This document shows, piece after piece, positions 22,884 through 36,867 of a stretch of 64,000 bases of DNA; the first letter of the stretch is position 1; each line of letters starts with the position of its first letter. The notes beneath the pieces were generated by a model. The model was not told where the DNA came from. It searched no databases and saw only the letters and a program-made list of their open reading frames with translations. Source of the DNA: Dictyostelium firmibasis. Its lineage: Eukaryota; Evosea; Eumycetozoa; Dictyosteliales; Dictyosteliaceae. The stretch is taken from NCBI GenBank assembly GCA_036169595.1, contig CM069770.1, forward strand, positions 1,441,001 to 1,505,000. The letters are read 5' to 3'. The position numbers were made by a program, and so were the translations under genes.

Positions 22884-25800
22884 TTATGCTGGGTTTCTTC
22901 TTGGGAGCACAACCGGTAAAGTGGCAACTGCTGGACCTTGGACATAATTTGGTAACTGTCTATCTTGAGTTGTTTCTTGGATTCTACCAGCATTTTGGAC
23001 CGGAGTTCGAGGGATATAATTATTTGGAATGTTGTTATCAGTTCTGGCTTCTCTAGACGAAGGTTGAGAATTAACTACCGGCGAAGGCGTTGGTAAAGTT
23101 GGAACTCTTTTTTGAATGATGGGTGGAATATTGAGAATTAATTTGGCTAATCTATGAATATAGACTTTACAATTATCTACATTTTGTAATGATGAAGCTC
23201 TTGAATTTAACGGTAATTCAATTCTGACAACCTGTGGAGAGAGTATCTCAATAACTTTAAATGGGCCTACCCATTTTGGAAGAAATTTATATGTTTGTAA
23301 ATCTTCTGGAGCTGATCTGTTCTTAAGGAGTATAAAACAACCAATAGTAATCTTTGAAATATTGTATTTTTTCTTACTTCTTTTTTCAATTGATTCGGAA
23401 ATATTTCTTTTGGCGGTACTAATAGATCTTTTAACCATTCTTTTAACTCTATCACCATATGCTTCGCCTGTTACTGTTCTGGCTGGGAATATATTTTGAT
23501 CAACTAACAAATCCAAAGGAACGGTGGGTTCTCTACCATAAAGTAACCTGTACGGAGTAAAGCCTGTGGACGTTTGTATAGCCATTCTATAAGCAAATAA
23601 ACATGAATCTAAGTATAAATCCCAGGAAACATGATAATCCGAAACATAAGATTTAATCATTAACACTAATGTTTTGTTAAATCTTTCCACTAGTCCATCA
23701 GTTTGAGGGTGATATGGAGTCGTGTTGGCTTTCTTAATTTTGAAGACTTCGTTTAAATTACTAATAACCTTATTGATGAACGAAGTTCCTAAATCCGATA
23801 GAAGTTTCTTAGGAGCACCATGGCGAGCAATAATTAAATTATAATAATGTATAGCAGTGGTTTCAGCTGAACAGTCTTCTGTGGCGACTGCTTCTACCCA
23901 TTTAGTCAAGTAGTCCGAGAAAACTAAAATGTATGCATTGTTCCTGGATGTTCTTTCTCTGATTGGACCAATAAAATCGACAGCTACAACTTCGAACGGC
24001 TCCGAAACAACTATGGTACCAACTGGACTTCTCAATACATCATGCGGGCTTGTTTTAGTTTTTTGACAACTATCACAATTATTAATGTAGGTTCTAACGT
24101 CTAAAAACATATTTTTCCAATAAAATCTCCTAGAAATTTTTTCAAATGTTTTTTGATAACCTAAGTGACCGCCTGTTAAAGAATCATCATGAAAAATTTC
24201 TATTACTTGGTTAACTAAAGAGTTTGGAACAACCACACATCTTGCAACAACTTGAAGTTTTTTAAAAAATTTGTTAGGATTGACGATTAAACGATATAAA
24301 ACACCATTAAATAAAGTATAAAAAGGTTCTTCTGCCGTTAATCTGGATGCTACATCTTTATCCAATTCTTGTTTCTTTTCTAATAAATGATTAATAATTA
24401 ATTTTAATTTTGGATCAGCTGCTTGTTCAATTTTAAAATTACCAATATCCATAATATCAATTTCAGGTTGATCAATATTATTAATTAATGCTGTCAATGG
24501 GCATCTTGAAAGCGCATCTGCAACTGTATTCATCTTACCAGATCTGTAGGTGAATTTAATGTTGTATGCACCTAATTTGACATTCCAATTTATTAATCTC
24601 TTATTTTTAATTTTACCATTACCAGTTTTTAAAACTGTTATTGCTATATTATCGGTTATGACCTCCACCTTTGAAGACCCAATAATATGATGAAAATAAT
24701 CCAAAGAATCCACCACTGATAGACATTCTTTTTCAGAGGTTGAAAAGTTAACTTCAGCACCTTTGATTGATCTTGAAAAAAAGGAAATGATTTTATCATT
24801 TTGTTTGAGTACTGAACCAATTCCAATGTCACTAGCATCGGTTTCTAAAATATAATCTTGTGCTGGATTCTGATAAGATAGTATCACTTTCTGATTAACT
24901 AAATCATTGATTATTTGAATAATGATTTGCCTATGACTGTCTGACCAACTAAATTTATTTTCTTTTTTAATTAGAGAATATATAGGTACTAGTTTTGAAG
25001 ATAAATTCTTGACATGTCTTCTAAAATAATTGATCGTTCCTAATAATCTCTGTAATTCCTTAATATTAGATGGATTGACTAATTTTAATAAAGGATCTAT
25101 TCGTGAGTAATCTATCTCTACTCCTTTATCTGAGACCAAGTGACCTAAAAATTTAATTTGAGATCTGAAAAATTGACATTTTTTTAATTTTATTTTTAAT
25201 TTGTGTTGATTTAATATTTCAAATACACTATCCAAGTGTTGTTGATGGACTTGACTATTTTCAGAAAAAATTAAAATATCATCGAAATATACTAAAACAA
25301 ATTTTCTAATAAAAGAGCTAAAAATCTTATTCATCACCCTCTGAAATGTTGCGGGTGCATTCGTTAATCCGAATGGCATCACATTAAATTCAAATAGACC
25401 GAACGGAGTGGCGAATGCCGTTAAATATTTAGATTCTTCTTTAATAGGAATTTGATGATAACCAGAGACCATATCCAACTTTGAAAAAATTTTTGCATCT
25501 TTCAAATTTGACCAAAGATCATCAATGTTGGGAATTGGAAATCGATCTTTGATGGTTATATTATTTAATTTACTATAATTAACACACATTCTAAAAGACT
25601 CTGCTTTCGGAACTAATACAATACTTGACGCTACTGGAGAATTCGATTCTCTGATAATTTTATTTTTAATCAACTCTTTTATGTGACTATCCAAAAAATT
25701 CTTTTGATCCTCACTGAACTTTACTGGATAAGGATAAAAATCTACAATTGAAGTATTCAATCTTATTTCATGGATGACATTTGAAATTTTTCCTGGGTTC

Positions 25801-26165
25801 GTTAAATTATCAGTGAATACTTTATTCCATTTATTTACTAAAGTTTTAACTGATTCCTTGTGAACATCATCCGAAATGTCACCGGAACTGGACGAACTAG
25901 ATATTACTTCCTTAGTTGGATTTATAACTTCAACAATTGAATTCAAATGATGATTATCTAGATTGAATACTGAATCCAATTCAGTAGAATTCATTGGGTA
26001 ATCAAACTGAAGTTCATTGAATACCTTAACTTCGGAAATTGTGTTTGTTGATTCTTTAATGATGATCGGAAGACCATGGAATGGAAGAAGTTTTGTAAAT
26101 GATCCGTTAATAGATAAAGTATTGGTTTGAAGGTTAATACAAGAGTTAGCACTACAACATTTCTT
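22884..26165 (-). CDS. Pol polyprotein: RT, RNase H, integrase (5' end cut off by transposon)
   Basis: The frame is open from the transposon junction at 26165 to the stop at 22884. The first in-frame Met is at 25994, but similarity-like sequence (SANSCINLQTNTLSING) extends upstream of it, so the real protein began in the gag-pro half. RT motifs: RMCVNYSKLNNITIKD, MVSGYHQIPI, MPFGLTNAPATFQRVM, and the catalytic YFDDILIFS. RNase H: LETDASDIGIG and TSEKECLSVV. Integrase: the HHCC zinc finger (H, H, CDSC), then the DDE triad in AVDFIGPI, LSDLGTSF and HPQTDGLVERFN. The C terminus is Pro-rich. The ORF carries no stop or shift, so this half was intact when the transposon inserted. Confidence 0.93.
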   Translation of the reverse strand, partial: KKCCSANSCINLQTNTLSINGSFTKLLPFHGLPIIIKESTNTISEVKVFNELQFDYPMNSTELDSVFNLDNHHLNSIVEVINPTKEVISSSSSSGDISDDVHKESVKTLVNKWNKVFTDNLTNPGKISNVIHEIRLNTSIVDFYPYPVKFSEDQKNFLDSHIKELIKNKIIRESNSPVASSIVLVPKAESFRMCVNYSKLNNITIKDRFPIPNIDDLWSNLKDAKIFSKLDMVSGYHQIPIKEESKYLTAFATPFGLFEFNVMPFGLTNAPATFQRVMNKIFSSFIRKFVLVYFDDILIFSENSQVHQQHLDSVFEILNQHKLKIKLKKCQFFRSQIKFLGHLVSDKGVEIDYSRIDPLLKLVNPSNIKELQRLLGTINYFRRHVKNLSSKLVPIYSLIKKENKFSWSDSHRQIIIQIINDLVNQKVILSYQNPAQDYILETDASDIGIGSVLKQNDKIISFFSRSIKGAEVNFSTSEKECLSVVDSLDYFHHIIGSSKVEVITDNIAITVLKTGNGKIKNKRLINWNVKLGAYNIKFTYRSGKMNTVADALSRCPLTALINNIDQPEIDIMDIGNFKIEQAADPKLKLIINHLLEKKQELDKDVASRLTAEEPFYTLFNGVLYRLIVNPNKFFKKLQVVARCVVVPNSLVNQVIEIFHDDSLTGGHLGYQKTFEKISRRFYWKNMFLDVRTYINNCDSCQKTKTSPHDVLRSPVGTIVVSEPFEVVAVDFIGPIRERTSRNNAYILVFSDYLTKWVEAVATEDCSAETTAIHYYNLIIARHGAPKKLLSDLGTSFINKVISNLNEVFKIKKANTTPYHPQTDGLVERFNKTLVLMIKSYVSDYHVSWDLYLDSCLFAYRMAIQTSTGFTPYRLLYGREPTVPLDLLVDQNIFPARTVTGEAYGDRVKRMVKRSISTAKRNISESIEKRSKKKYNISKITIGCFILLKNRSAPEDLQTYKFLPKWVGPFKVIEILSPQVVRIELPLNSRASSLQNVDNCKVYIHRLAKLILNIPPIIQKRVPTLPTPSPVVNSQPSSREARTDNNIPNNYIPRTPVQNAGRIQETTQDRQLPNYVQGPAVATLPVVLPRRNPA

Positions 26166-26433
26166 CTACCCCCTGCTGTGTGTTTTTCTGAAGTAATTTT
26201 TGAAAGTGTGGGTGGGGGTAGCTGCGCAAATTTTTTTTTTTTTTTAAATTATTTCAATTTTTTTTTTTCAAAATTTTATTTTTCATATCATTCACCTCAA
26301 ATAAACTACATTTTAATATATATTTATTGCCTATTTGATAATTTTATTTGTTTACTTTATTTGTTACTTTATAATATATATTTTGTGCCCGTTTTATTTA
26401 TTTATTATTTTTTAGAGGTGTTAATTAAATTAG

Positions 26434-30360
<3,927 letters not shown>

Positions 30361-30400
30361 TAAAATAATAACAATAATATTACAAAAAAAAAAAAAATCA

Positions 30401-30433
<33 letters not shown>

Positions 30434-30439
30434 AACAAA

Positions 30440-30713
30440 AAAAAAAAAAAAAAATTTTAATTTTAAAAAAAAATATAAATAAAAATTAATTATTAACCGA
30501 TTCAGTTTGTGATAAATCTTTACACGGACTGAATCGGTTGAAAAATACACTTTTATTTGAATTTTTAGGAGACGGCAGGTTGCGAAGATTTCAGGTGGTA
30601 TATGTCGAAATCTTCCCACAATTTTTATATGAGAAACTTTTTTTTTTTTTCAAAGTTAATTTTTACATATTAAATTTTTATGAGACCCCACTTAACACTT
30701 GTAAAAACCCACG
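30440..30713. promoter_or_regulatory. Transposon 5' region with two subterminal hairpins
   Basis: Between the transposase start and the right terminus lie two inverted repeats. AACCGATTCAGT (30495-30506) pairs perfectly with ACTGAATCGGTT (30528-30539). A second pair is GAAGATTTC with GAAATCTTC (about 30583-30616). Subterminal palindromes often bind transposase or act as promoters; here that is only inferred. Confidence 0.55.
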
Positions 30714-30721
30714 GCAGGGGG

Positions 30722-31265
30722 AGAAGATAATTTGCAGTGCTTCTAATAATAAGTCAATACCAATGACACATTTAAGTTTAATTTCATCAGATACCAAGAC
30801 GTTATTGATGACCAAAGCTCTACTATTTCTGGAAACGGCCAAGCTTAAAGAAGTTTTCCCGATCACTTTGATTGATGTGTTGTTGGCAGCACCAAGACTT
30901 TTTTCAATTTTTGTAATATTGCAATTTAATTTCTCTGCCAACTCTTTATGAATTACGGTGACTGAAGATCCTGTGTCAATTAAACATCTAGTTTTTTCTT
31001 TATTTAATTCTAGAATAGCAACCAAACTTCCTGAAATAGTCTTCTCATTACTTATACTAGATATTAAATTGATTTCGACTCTGCAGTCTTCTGCTGAGTG
31101 GTTGGTGTATCCACAGATTGCACAATTTCTTCCTGACTCCTGATTCTGGTTTCTAAAATTTCTATTATTTCTATTTTTAAAATTATTATTATTATTATTA
31201 TTATATCTGTTATTATTATTAAAATTATTATTATTAAAATTATTATTATTATTATTATTATTAAA

Positions 31266-31297
<32 letters not shown>

Positions 31298-32141
31298 AAT
31301 TATTATTATTATTAAAATTATTATTATTATTAAAATTATTATTATTATTAAAATTATTATTATTTCTATTATTAAAATTATTATATCTATTATATCTATT
31401 ATTATTAAAATTTGTATTATTTTTAAAATTTGGACTATTATTAATTTTTTTTTCTTTATTAATTGCTATCATCTCTTGATAATTATCATTATCCCCATAA
31501 TAATTTTGAAAATTATTGTAATTCTCATCTTCATTATAGTAATTTTGGATATTATTAATTTCTTGATTTATTGGTGGAGGCAATTGAAGTGGAATATTCT
31601 GATTTACTTCAAAGAAGCTAGTACTTGCAAAGAATGGAACTTTATATGTTTTATAGTAGTTAGCTCCAATTTCTATCGCGTCCCTGATCATTTCTTCAAT
31701 TGACTCTTTTGAATTTTTGTTCAAAATTTGATTCTTCACATGTGGATCTGAAATTCCATTTGTTAAATATGTAAACATCAAAGATAAATCAACAACTGGA
31801 ATGATACTATGGTACAACCTACCTAATCCATGAATATATTTACTGAAAGTTTTAAATTTCGTATCTTTGATATTCTGCAATTCCATCAACGGATTATCTT
31901 TAATTTTCGAATAACGGCCAATTAAATTTGTTTTCGCGATTGGATACGTCAATTGCTGGTGACGGCACAAATCCAATGCATCTCTTAAAGCTTCATCTCT
32001 GAAATAATCGATGAATACCACTTTAAGTTGCAAGTGGTTAAAATTAAAAATATTTTCTACCTTGACTTCGATTACTTCAAAAATCGTCTCTATTTCTGTG
32101 GCTCTTTTGCCATCAAAAATAATAAAATTGAGACCTTCCAT
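30722..32141 (-). CDS. Gag-protease of the DGLT-A-like element (3' end cut off by transposon)
   Basis: The frame starts MEGLNFIIFDGKRATEI at 32141 and continues as element sequence to the transposon end; a few transposon-derived codons then lead to a stop at 30678. It contains a capsid-like helical N-terminal half and a long Asn-rich spacer (NNNFNNNNN repeats, about residues 240-330). A CCHC zinc knuckle (CAICGYTNHSAEDC) follows, then a retropepsin motif (CLIDTGSSVTVI, then CVIGIDLLLEAL). The protease would normally lead into the pol frame at 26165. The size and order fit Ty3-type Gag-Pro. Asn-rich expansions between capsid and knuckle resemble host-type low-complexity drift. Confidence 0.9.
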
Positions 32142-32202
32142 AATTTTTACTCTATTGACTAATTATTATATTTAAATTTATTTTTATTATTATTATATAT
32201 AT

Positions 32203-32242
<40 letters not shown>

Positions 32243-32273
32243 ATTAATTATTTAATTAATGTACTACAGGTGA

Positions 32274-32289
32274 CCGTAGATGTCGCCAA
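32274..32289 (-). other. Putative primer-binding site
   Basis: TTGGCGACATCTACGG lies directly inside the 5' LTR on the minus strand. TGG at the LTR edge is the usual complement of a tRNA CCA end. The matching tRNA was not identified. Confidence 0.5.
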
Positions 32290-32737
32290 TGTAATAATAG
32301 AGGTTGAACGTGGTTATAACGAAGTGGCTAAATATTGTCAACTTATTATTACAAATTATAATTATGAGTCCGAATATATTTATATAATTATTTTTATTAT
32401 TTATTTATTATTACTTAATATTACTTTAGTTTAATATTTAATTTTAATATTTATTTATTTTATATTTATTTATTTTTATATTTATTTATTTTATATTTTA
32501 TTTATTTATTATATTTATTTATTTTATATTTTATTTATTTATTTTATATTTGATTGTAAACTGAAAGACTGCCGAAAATAAATAAATTTATTTTCTTTTT
32601 ATACTGAGTCTTAAACGGTGACTCAATATAATTACGAGTAAAGAAGGATCCAAAAGAATGTTCTAGAACACAGCTGACGTTGAGATTACGGATTATAATA
32701 AACGACATATTGATACATAATTAACTGATATAAATTA
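32290..32737 (-). repeat. 5' LTR of the DGLT-A-like element, main part
   Basis: 448 bp identical by eye to the first 448 bp of the left LTR. It is interrupted after CTGATATAAATTA, and the remaining 19 bp (TGTTACCAGTTCTATCACA) lie at 34388-34406 behind the inserted retroelement. Confidence 0.93.
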
Positions 32738-34374
32738 TTTTTTTTTTTTTTTTTTTAAATTGAATATCACAGTTTTTTAGGCTGTCTCTCCTCGAGAATA
32801 GAACTCGTGTTTATTGTTTTTTTTTTTTTTTTACAGGCTTAATTAATGTATAAAATTAATGTTTTGAGTGTGTGGCACAAAGGGGAAATAATGTGTCTTT
32901 ATCTGGCTGGTAACATTTGGTGTTAATTACAAACAGTGATATTTGATACTTGTGTTAACATTCAAACCAGCACCTTTTTGAATCGATACTTTGGGGTTGA
33001 TATTTTTTTTTGATATTTTTAGTTTGATATTTTAATTTGATTATTTTTTTTTAATTATTTTTCATTTTTTTTTGATTTTTTTTTTTTTTTTTTTTTTTTT
33101 AAAAGCCGGATTTTTTTTGCAAAATTTCCTTTATTCTAAAAAAAAAAGAGTATCAAAATGAATTTGAAAAAATGAATTGTTGATAGTTGTTTGTAATCTG
33201 TACACAAATGAGAAATAATGTGTCGTGTGGTTGGTGATTTTTGATGTTAATTACAAATAATGATATTTGATACGGGTGTTAACATTTGAAAGTGGCACAA
33301 CGAAAATGAAAAAAAACTGCGTTTTTTTTCATTTGGTCGATATTTTTTAATTATTTATTATTATTTTTTTTTTTATTTTTTTTAGAAATAAAAAGTGATA
33401 GTTGTTTGTAATCTGTACACAAATGAGAAATAATGTGTCGTGTGGTTGGTGATTTTTGATGTTAATTACAAATAATGATATTTGATACGGGTGTTAACAT
33501 TTGAAAGTGGCACAACGAAAATGAAAAAAAACTGCGTTTTTTTTCATTTGGTCGATATTTTTTAATTATTTATTATTATTTTTTTTTTTATTTTTTTTAG
33601 AAATAAAAAGTGATAGTTGTTTGTAATCTGTACACAAATGAGAAATAATGTGTCGTGTGGTTGGTGATTTTTGATGTTAATTACAAATAATGATATTTGA
33701 TACGGGTGTTAACATTTGAAAGTGGCACAACGAAAATGAAAAAAAACTGCGTTTTTTTTCATTTGGTCGATATTTTTTAATTATTTATTATTATTTTTTT
33801 TTTTATTTTTTTTAGAAATAAAAAGTGATAGTTGTTTGTAATCTGTACACAAATGAGAAATAATGTGTCGTGTGGTTGGTGATTTTTGATGTTAATTACA
33901 AATAATGATATTTGATACGGGTGTTAACATTTGAAAGTGGCACAACGAAAATGAAAAAAAACTGCGTTTTTTTTCATTTGGTCGATATTTTTTAATTATT
34001 TATTATTATTTTTTTTTTTATTTTTTTTAGAAATAAAAAGTGATAGTTGTTTGTAATCTGTACACAAATGAGAAATAATGTGTCGTGTGGTTGGTGATTT
34101 TTGATGTTAATTACAAATAATGATATTTGATACGGGTGTTAACATTTGAAAGTGGCACAACGAAAATGAAAAAAAACTGCGTTTTTTTTCATTTGGTCGA
34201 TATTTTTTAATTATTTATTATTATTTTTTTTTTTATTTTTTTTAGAAATAAAAAGTGATAGTTGTTTGTAATCTGTACACAAATGAGAAATAATGTGTCG
34301 TGTGGTTGGTGATTTTTGATGTTAATTACAAATAATGATATTTGATACGGGTGTTAACATTTGAAAGTGGCACC
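32738..34374 (-). mobile_element. Non-autonomous poly(A)-tailed retroelement, probably TRE5-type, inside the LTR
   Basis: The insert is bounded by a 13-bp direct duplication CTGATATAAATTA (32725-32737 and 34375-34387). On the minus strand it begins at 34374 with tandem modules and ends with an A tail (T run at 32738). There is no ORF. A 13-bp duplication plus a poly(A) tail indicates target-primed reverse transcription by a non-LTR element. The insertion point is 33-46 bp upstream of the tRNA gene, close to the distance reported for TRE5 elements (about 50 bp). Assignment to a TRE5 subfamily is inference; the modules would correspond to its 5' repeat module. Confidence 0.72.
33180..34374 (-). 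repeat. 215-bp tandem modules, five and a half copies
   Basis: GTGATAGTTGTTTGTAATCT recurs at 33395, 33610, 33825, 34040 and 34255 (period exactly 215 bp), with a first copy at about 33181 (GTTGATAGTTG variant). The last copy is cut at GTGGCAC. Full units look identical. A more diverged relative lies at about 32870-32990. Confidence 0.95.
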
Positions 34375-34420
34375 CTGATATAAATTATGTTACCAGTTCT
34401 ATCACAAATTTTCATGATCT

Positions 34421-34494
34421 GTTCGGATGGTGTAGTCGGTTATCACGAATCCTTAACACGGATTAGGTCGTGGGTTCGATTCCCGCTCTGAATA
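34421..34494 (+). tRNA. tRNA-Val, anticodon AAC
   Basis: 74 nt, no intron. Acceptor stem GTTCGGA pairs with TCTGAAT (two G-U), discriminator A. The D arm is in GGTGTAGTCGGTTATCAC. Anticodon stem AATCC/GGATT encloses the loop TTAACAC with anticodon AAC. T stem GTGGG/CCCGC encloses loop TTCGATT. The A box is near 34428-34439 and the B box GGTTCGATTCC is at 34473-34483. CCA is not encoded. A T5 run at 34518-34522 can serve as the RNA polymerase III terminator. Confidence 0.95.
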
Positions 34495-34532
34495 CAAACA
34501 GAAATTTTAAAGGGAAATTTTTAAAGAACGTG

Positions 34533-34543
34533 GGTTCGACTCC
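34533..34543 (+). promoter_or_regulatory. Extra B-box-like sequence downstream of tRNA-Val
   Basis: GGTTCGACTCC matches the RNA polymerase III B-box consensus (GGTTCGANTCC) and lies 39 bp downstream of the tRNA, outside any tRNA fold. External B boxes downstream of tRNA genes have been described in Dictyostelium, where TFIIIC binding is linked to retrotransposon targeting. Confidence 0.6.
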
Positions 34544-34566
34544 GGGTTCACCGACCCAAGGGAAAT

Positions 34567-35346
34567 TTGATATCAAAAAATCATCCAAATATTTGGATAT
34601 TCATACAACAAACTATTTGATAATATCCTGAAAATCTCAGATCCTAAAAGCAGAAATACAATGTTCAAATTCCATTCTCGTTGTCTTCCGATAAATTATT
34701 TCCACCAAAAATCATGCAAATCTTGTAACCAATCTATGGGCAATGATCCATATGGTCACCTATTTTTTGACTGCCCTACTACCCTGCAATACATCAACAT
34801 CACTAAACTAAAATCACTCATTTACAACTATACCGGTCAAAATAAATTCTGGATTTTTAGAAATAACAAACTAATTCCCTCCAAAACACTAACACCTGAT
34901 CACATAGTCTCACCTGCCTACACTACACCAAACCACCACCAATTCACATGGTCCTACAAAGACGTAAATTACGACCTTGAACGACCTGAAGCCTACTTCA
35001 ACCTTATTGCCCTAATTCTCCATCAAGTATGGATCAGAATATGTGAATCTCTATTCTCCAATGATACCCCATCCTCTCAAGAACTAGACCATGATACCAT
35101 ATCTAAAAAATGGCACAAAACCATAATATTAGAATATAACAAATTAATCAAAAAAGAATACAACACACTTTTACTCAACAACTCCATACTCACCGCCAAA
35201 CACCTCAAACACATTAAATCCACAATTGCAAATAAATTCCAAATAAACCCCAATATACTCCCCCTTGTTATTAAACCATATCTATAAAATAATACATAAA
35301 TATTAACTTTATTAAATAAAAAACATTTCTCATGGATACAACCATG

Positions 35347-35377
<31 letters not shown>
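34567..35377 (+). mobile_element. 5'-truncated TRE3-type non-LTR element with poly(A) tail
   Basis: The copy starts about 73 bp downstream of the tRNA and ends in A tail 35350-35377. It keeps the last roughly 240 codons of ORF2 (open to the stop at 35285-35287), including a CCHC-type zinc motif (CKSCNQSMGNDPYGHLFFDC). This is clearly homologous to, but diverged from, the same region of the full-length element to its right (CPMCNTNMSIDPYGHLFFSC), so the two belong to different TRE3 subfamilies. The 3' UTR has a small hairpin (CATGGATACAACCATG). 5' truncation is typical of target-primed insertion. Confidence 0.82.
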
Positions 35378-35625
35378 GGTGTGAAAGTCCATATAATTTC
35401 AATCTTCTTATATTCCATCAGAATCCGATCAATCTTTGCATATTCCGATCAATCTCGCCGAGATATTCATTTTGGTATATCGCACGACCTTCAATCTCAA
35501 CATCTCGACCCCAAAAAACATCCTCCAAGTTGGAAACTAATCCCGTACCTTTACGTGCTCCAACTCCATTCTAAATTTCTAATTTACGAATTGGTCGCGT
35601 CTTCGACACCTGCTGACCTTCTCAA

Positions 35626-36867
35626 ATGAGTTACGCGGAAATTGTGACTATAAACAGTCCACCTCTCAATCACATTGATGAAGAAACGACGAGCTTCATC
35701 GAATTATTAAAAACATCAAATGCCAAATACGAAAATTTCAACGACCGTCTAGAGGCGTACTCTAAGGAGATCGACAAATATTGCGAACTCATTAACGATG
35801 CCAACTTGACGGCCTACCAAAGGAACAATGACCATTTCCCAGTCACCTTTGAATTCCCGGGAGCCTCCAAAGAAATGCTAGAGGCAAAAAAATTAGAATT
35901 ATCAAAATTCAAAATTCCATTGGAGAACCTCTTCATATCGAAAGGCAAGAGAGCTAGAATACACGCTCTCATCAAGCACGAAAGCTCATTAGCAGACGTG
36001 CTAGACAACAGAGCCAAACTCGGCTCCTTCTACACCTCCAGTAGAGACTTTCATGTGCTCACTGGTTCAATCAAAATCAAAGAAGAAAAGGTGGAGACAG
36101 TGAAAAAAACAATTAATGCAGTCACTCCTCTAAACACTCCCTTCTCCTTCTACCATTCAAAATACCTCAATGGCCACCTCTCAATATTCGGCCTAATCGA
36201 GTACAAAAGGGACGATAAAATCACTAATATAAACTCGTCCACTTTCAACTTTAAAACATCAATAAGATGCGCCACCAGAGCCATCTACAACGAAAAGAAA
36301 TTCAAGGCCTCTTCAATCGAAAATGGCAAGGTCGAGATCAAAGCATCCGCCACAACAGCCGAAACAAAACCAGCTCACTCCGGTAAGAAAAAGGCTAACA
36401 AAAAGAAAAACAAAAAGGTGTCCCCAAGCGAGAAGGAGAGCTCGACTGTCATTACTCCGCCAGCACCTACCCAAGCACCCACCACCCAAAACACCTCTAC
36501 TCAGAAGAACTCAAGCCAAATGGTTTCTGAGTCCATTCCTCCTACACTCCTCTCAACCTTGGGCGATCTCATCGATTCCAGCGATACCGAAGATGAACAA
36601 ACGAACCCACAAACCTCGGGAACTACCACCTCTCAGGTAACAGATGGCCTCAAAAAAAGAGCATCACCAGAACTGCTGTCCGACGACACACCAAGAGCAG
36701 CACCTTACCATCCAAAAACGCCGGCAAACAATACCAATAGCACACCAATAGAATTCGAATTGGAATCTCCTTACACACCTCCCAGAAAAGATCTTGGCAA
36801 CTCCAATCCCAAAGACAGTTCTGATAATTTGTTGGTGGCGATTCTCACTGCTAAGAACCAATCCTGA
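35626..36867 (+). CDS. TRE3 ORF1 protein
   Basis: 413 codons, start MSYAEIVTINSP. ORF1 proteins of non-LTR elements bind element RNA and help form the ribonucleoprotein. No RNA-recognition motif or zinc knuckle is obvious here. A lysine-rich patch (KKKANKKKNKKVSPSEKE, about residues 255-275) could bind nucleic acid, and the C-terminal third is Pro/Ser/Thr-rich and probably disordered. The stop TGA overlaps the ORF2 start as TGATG, which suggests coupled termination and reinitiation for ORF2. Confidence 0.88.
   Translation: MSYAEIVTINSPPLNHIDEETTSFIELLKTSNAKYENFNDRLEAYSKEIDKYCELINDANLTAYQRNNDHFPVTFEFPGASKEMLEAKKLELSKFKIPLENLFISKGKRARIHALIKHESSLADVLDNRAKLGSFYTSSRDFHVLTGSIKIKEEKVETVKKTINAVTPLNTPFSFYHSKYLNGHLSIFGLIEYKRDDKITNINSSTFNFKTSIRCATRAIYNEKKFKASSIENGKVEIKASATTAETKPAHSGKKKANKKKNKKVSPSEKESSTVITPPAPTQAPTTQNTSTQKNSSQMVSESIPPTLLSTLGDLIDSSDTEDEQTNPQTSGTTTSQVTDGLKKRASPELLSDDTPRAAPYHPKTPANNTNSTPIEFELESPYTPPRKDLGNSNPKDSSDNLLVAILTAKNQS

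Noticed and set aside
30398-30619. 73-codon minus ORF at the transposon right end
   Set aside because: It runs through hairpins into a poly-Phe stretch from an A/T tract and has no gene-like composition.
33180-34374. Regular 215-bp repeats as a CRISPR-like or centromeric satellite array
   Set aside because: Units are contiguous without spacers, end at a target duplication and poly(A) tail, and lie inside an LTR, so they belong to a retroelement.
34524-34560. Second tRNA gene downstream of tRNA-Val
   Set aside because: Only the T-arm/B-box-like sequence is present; no acceptor, D or anticodon arms can be folded around it.
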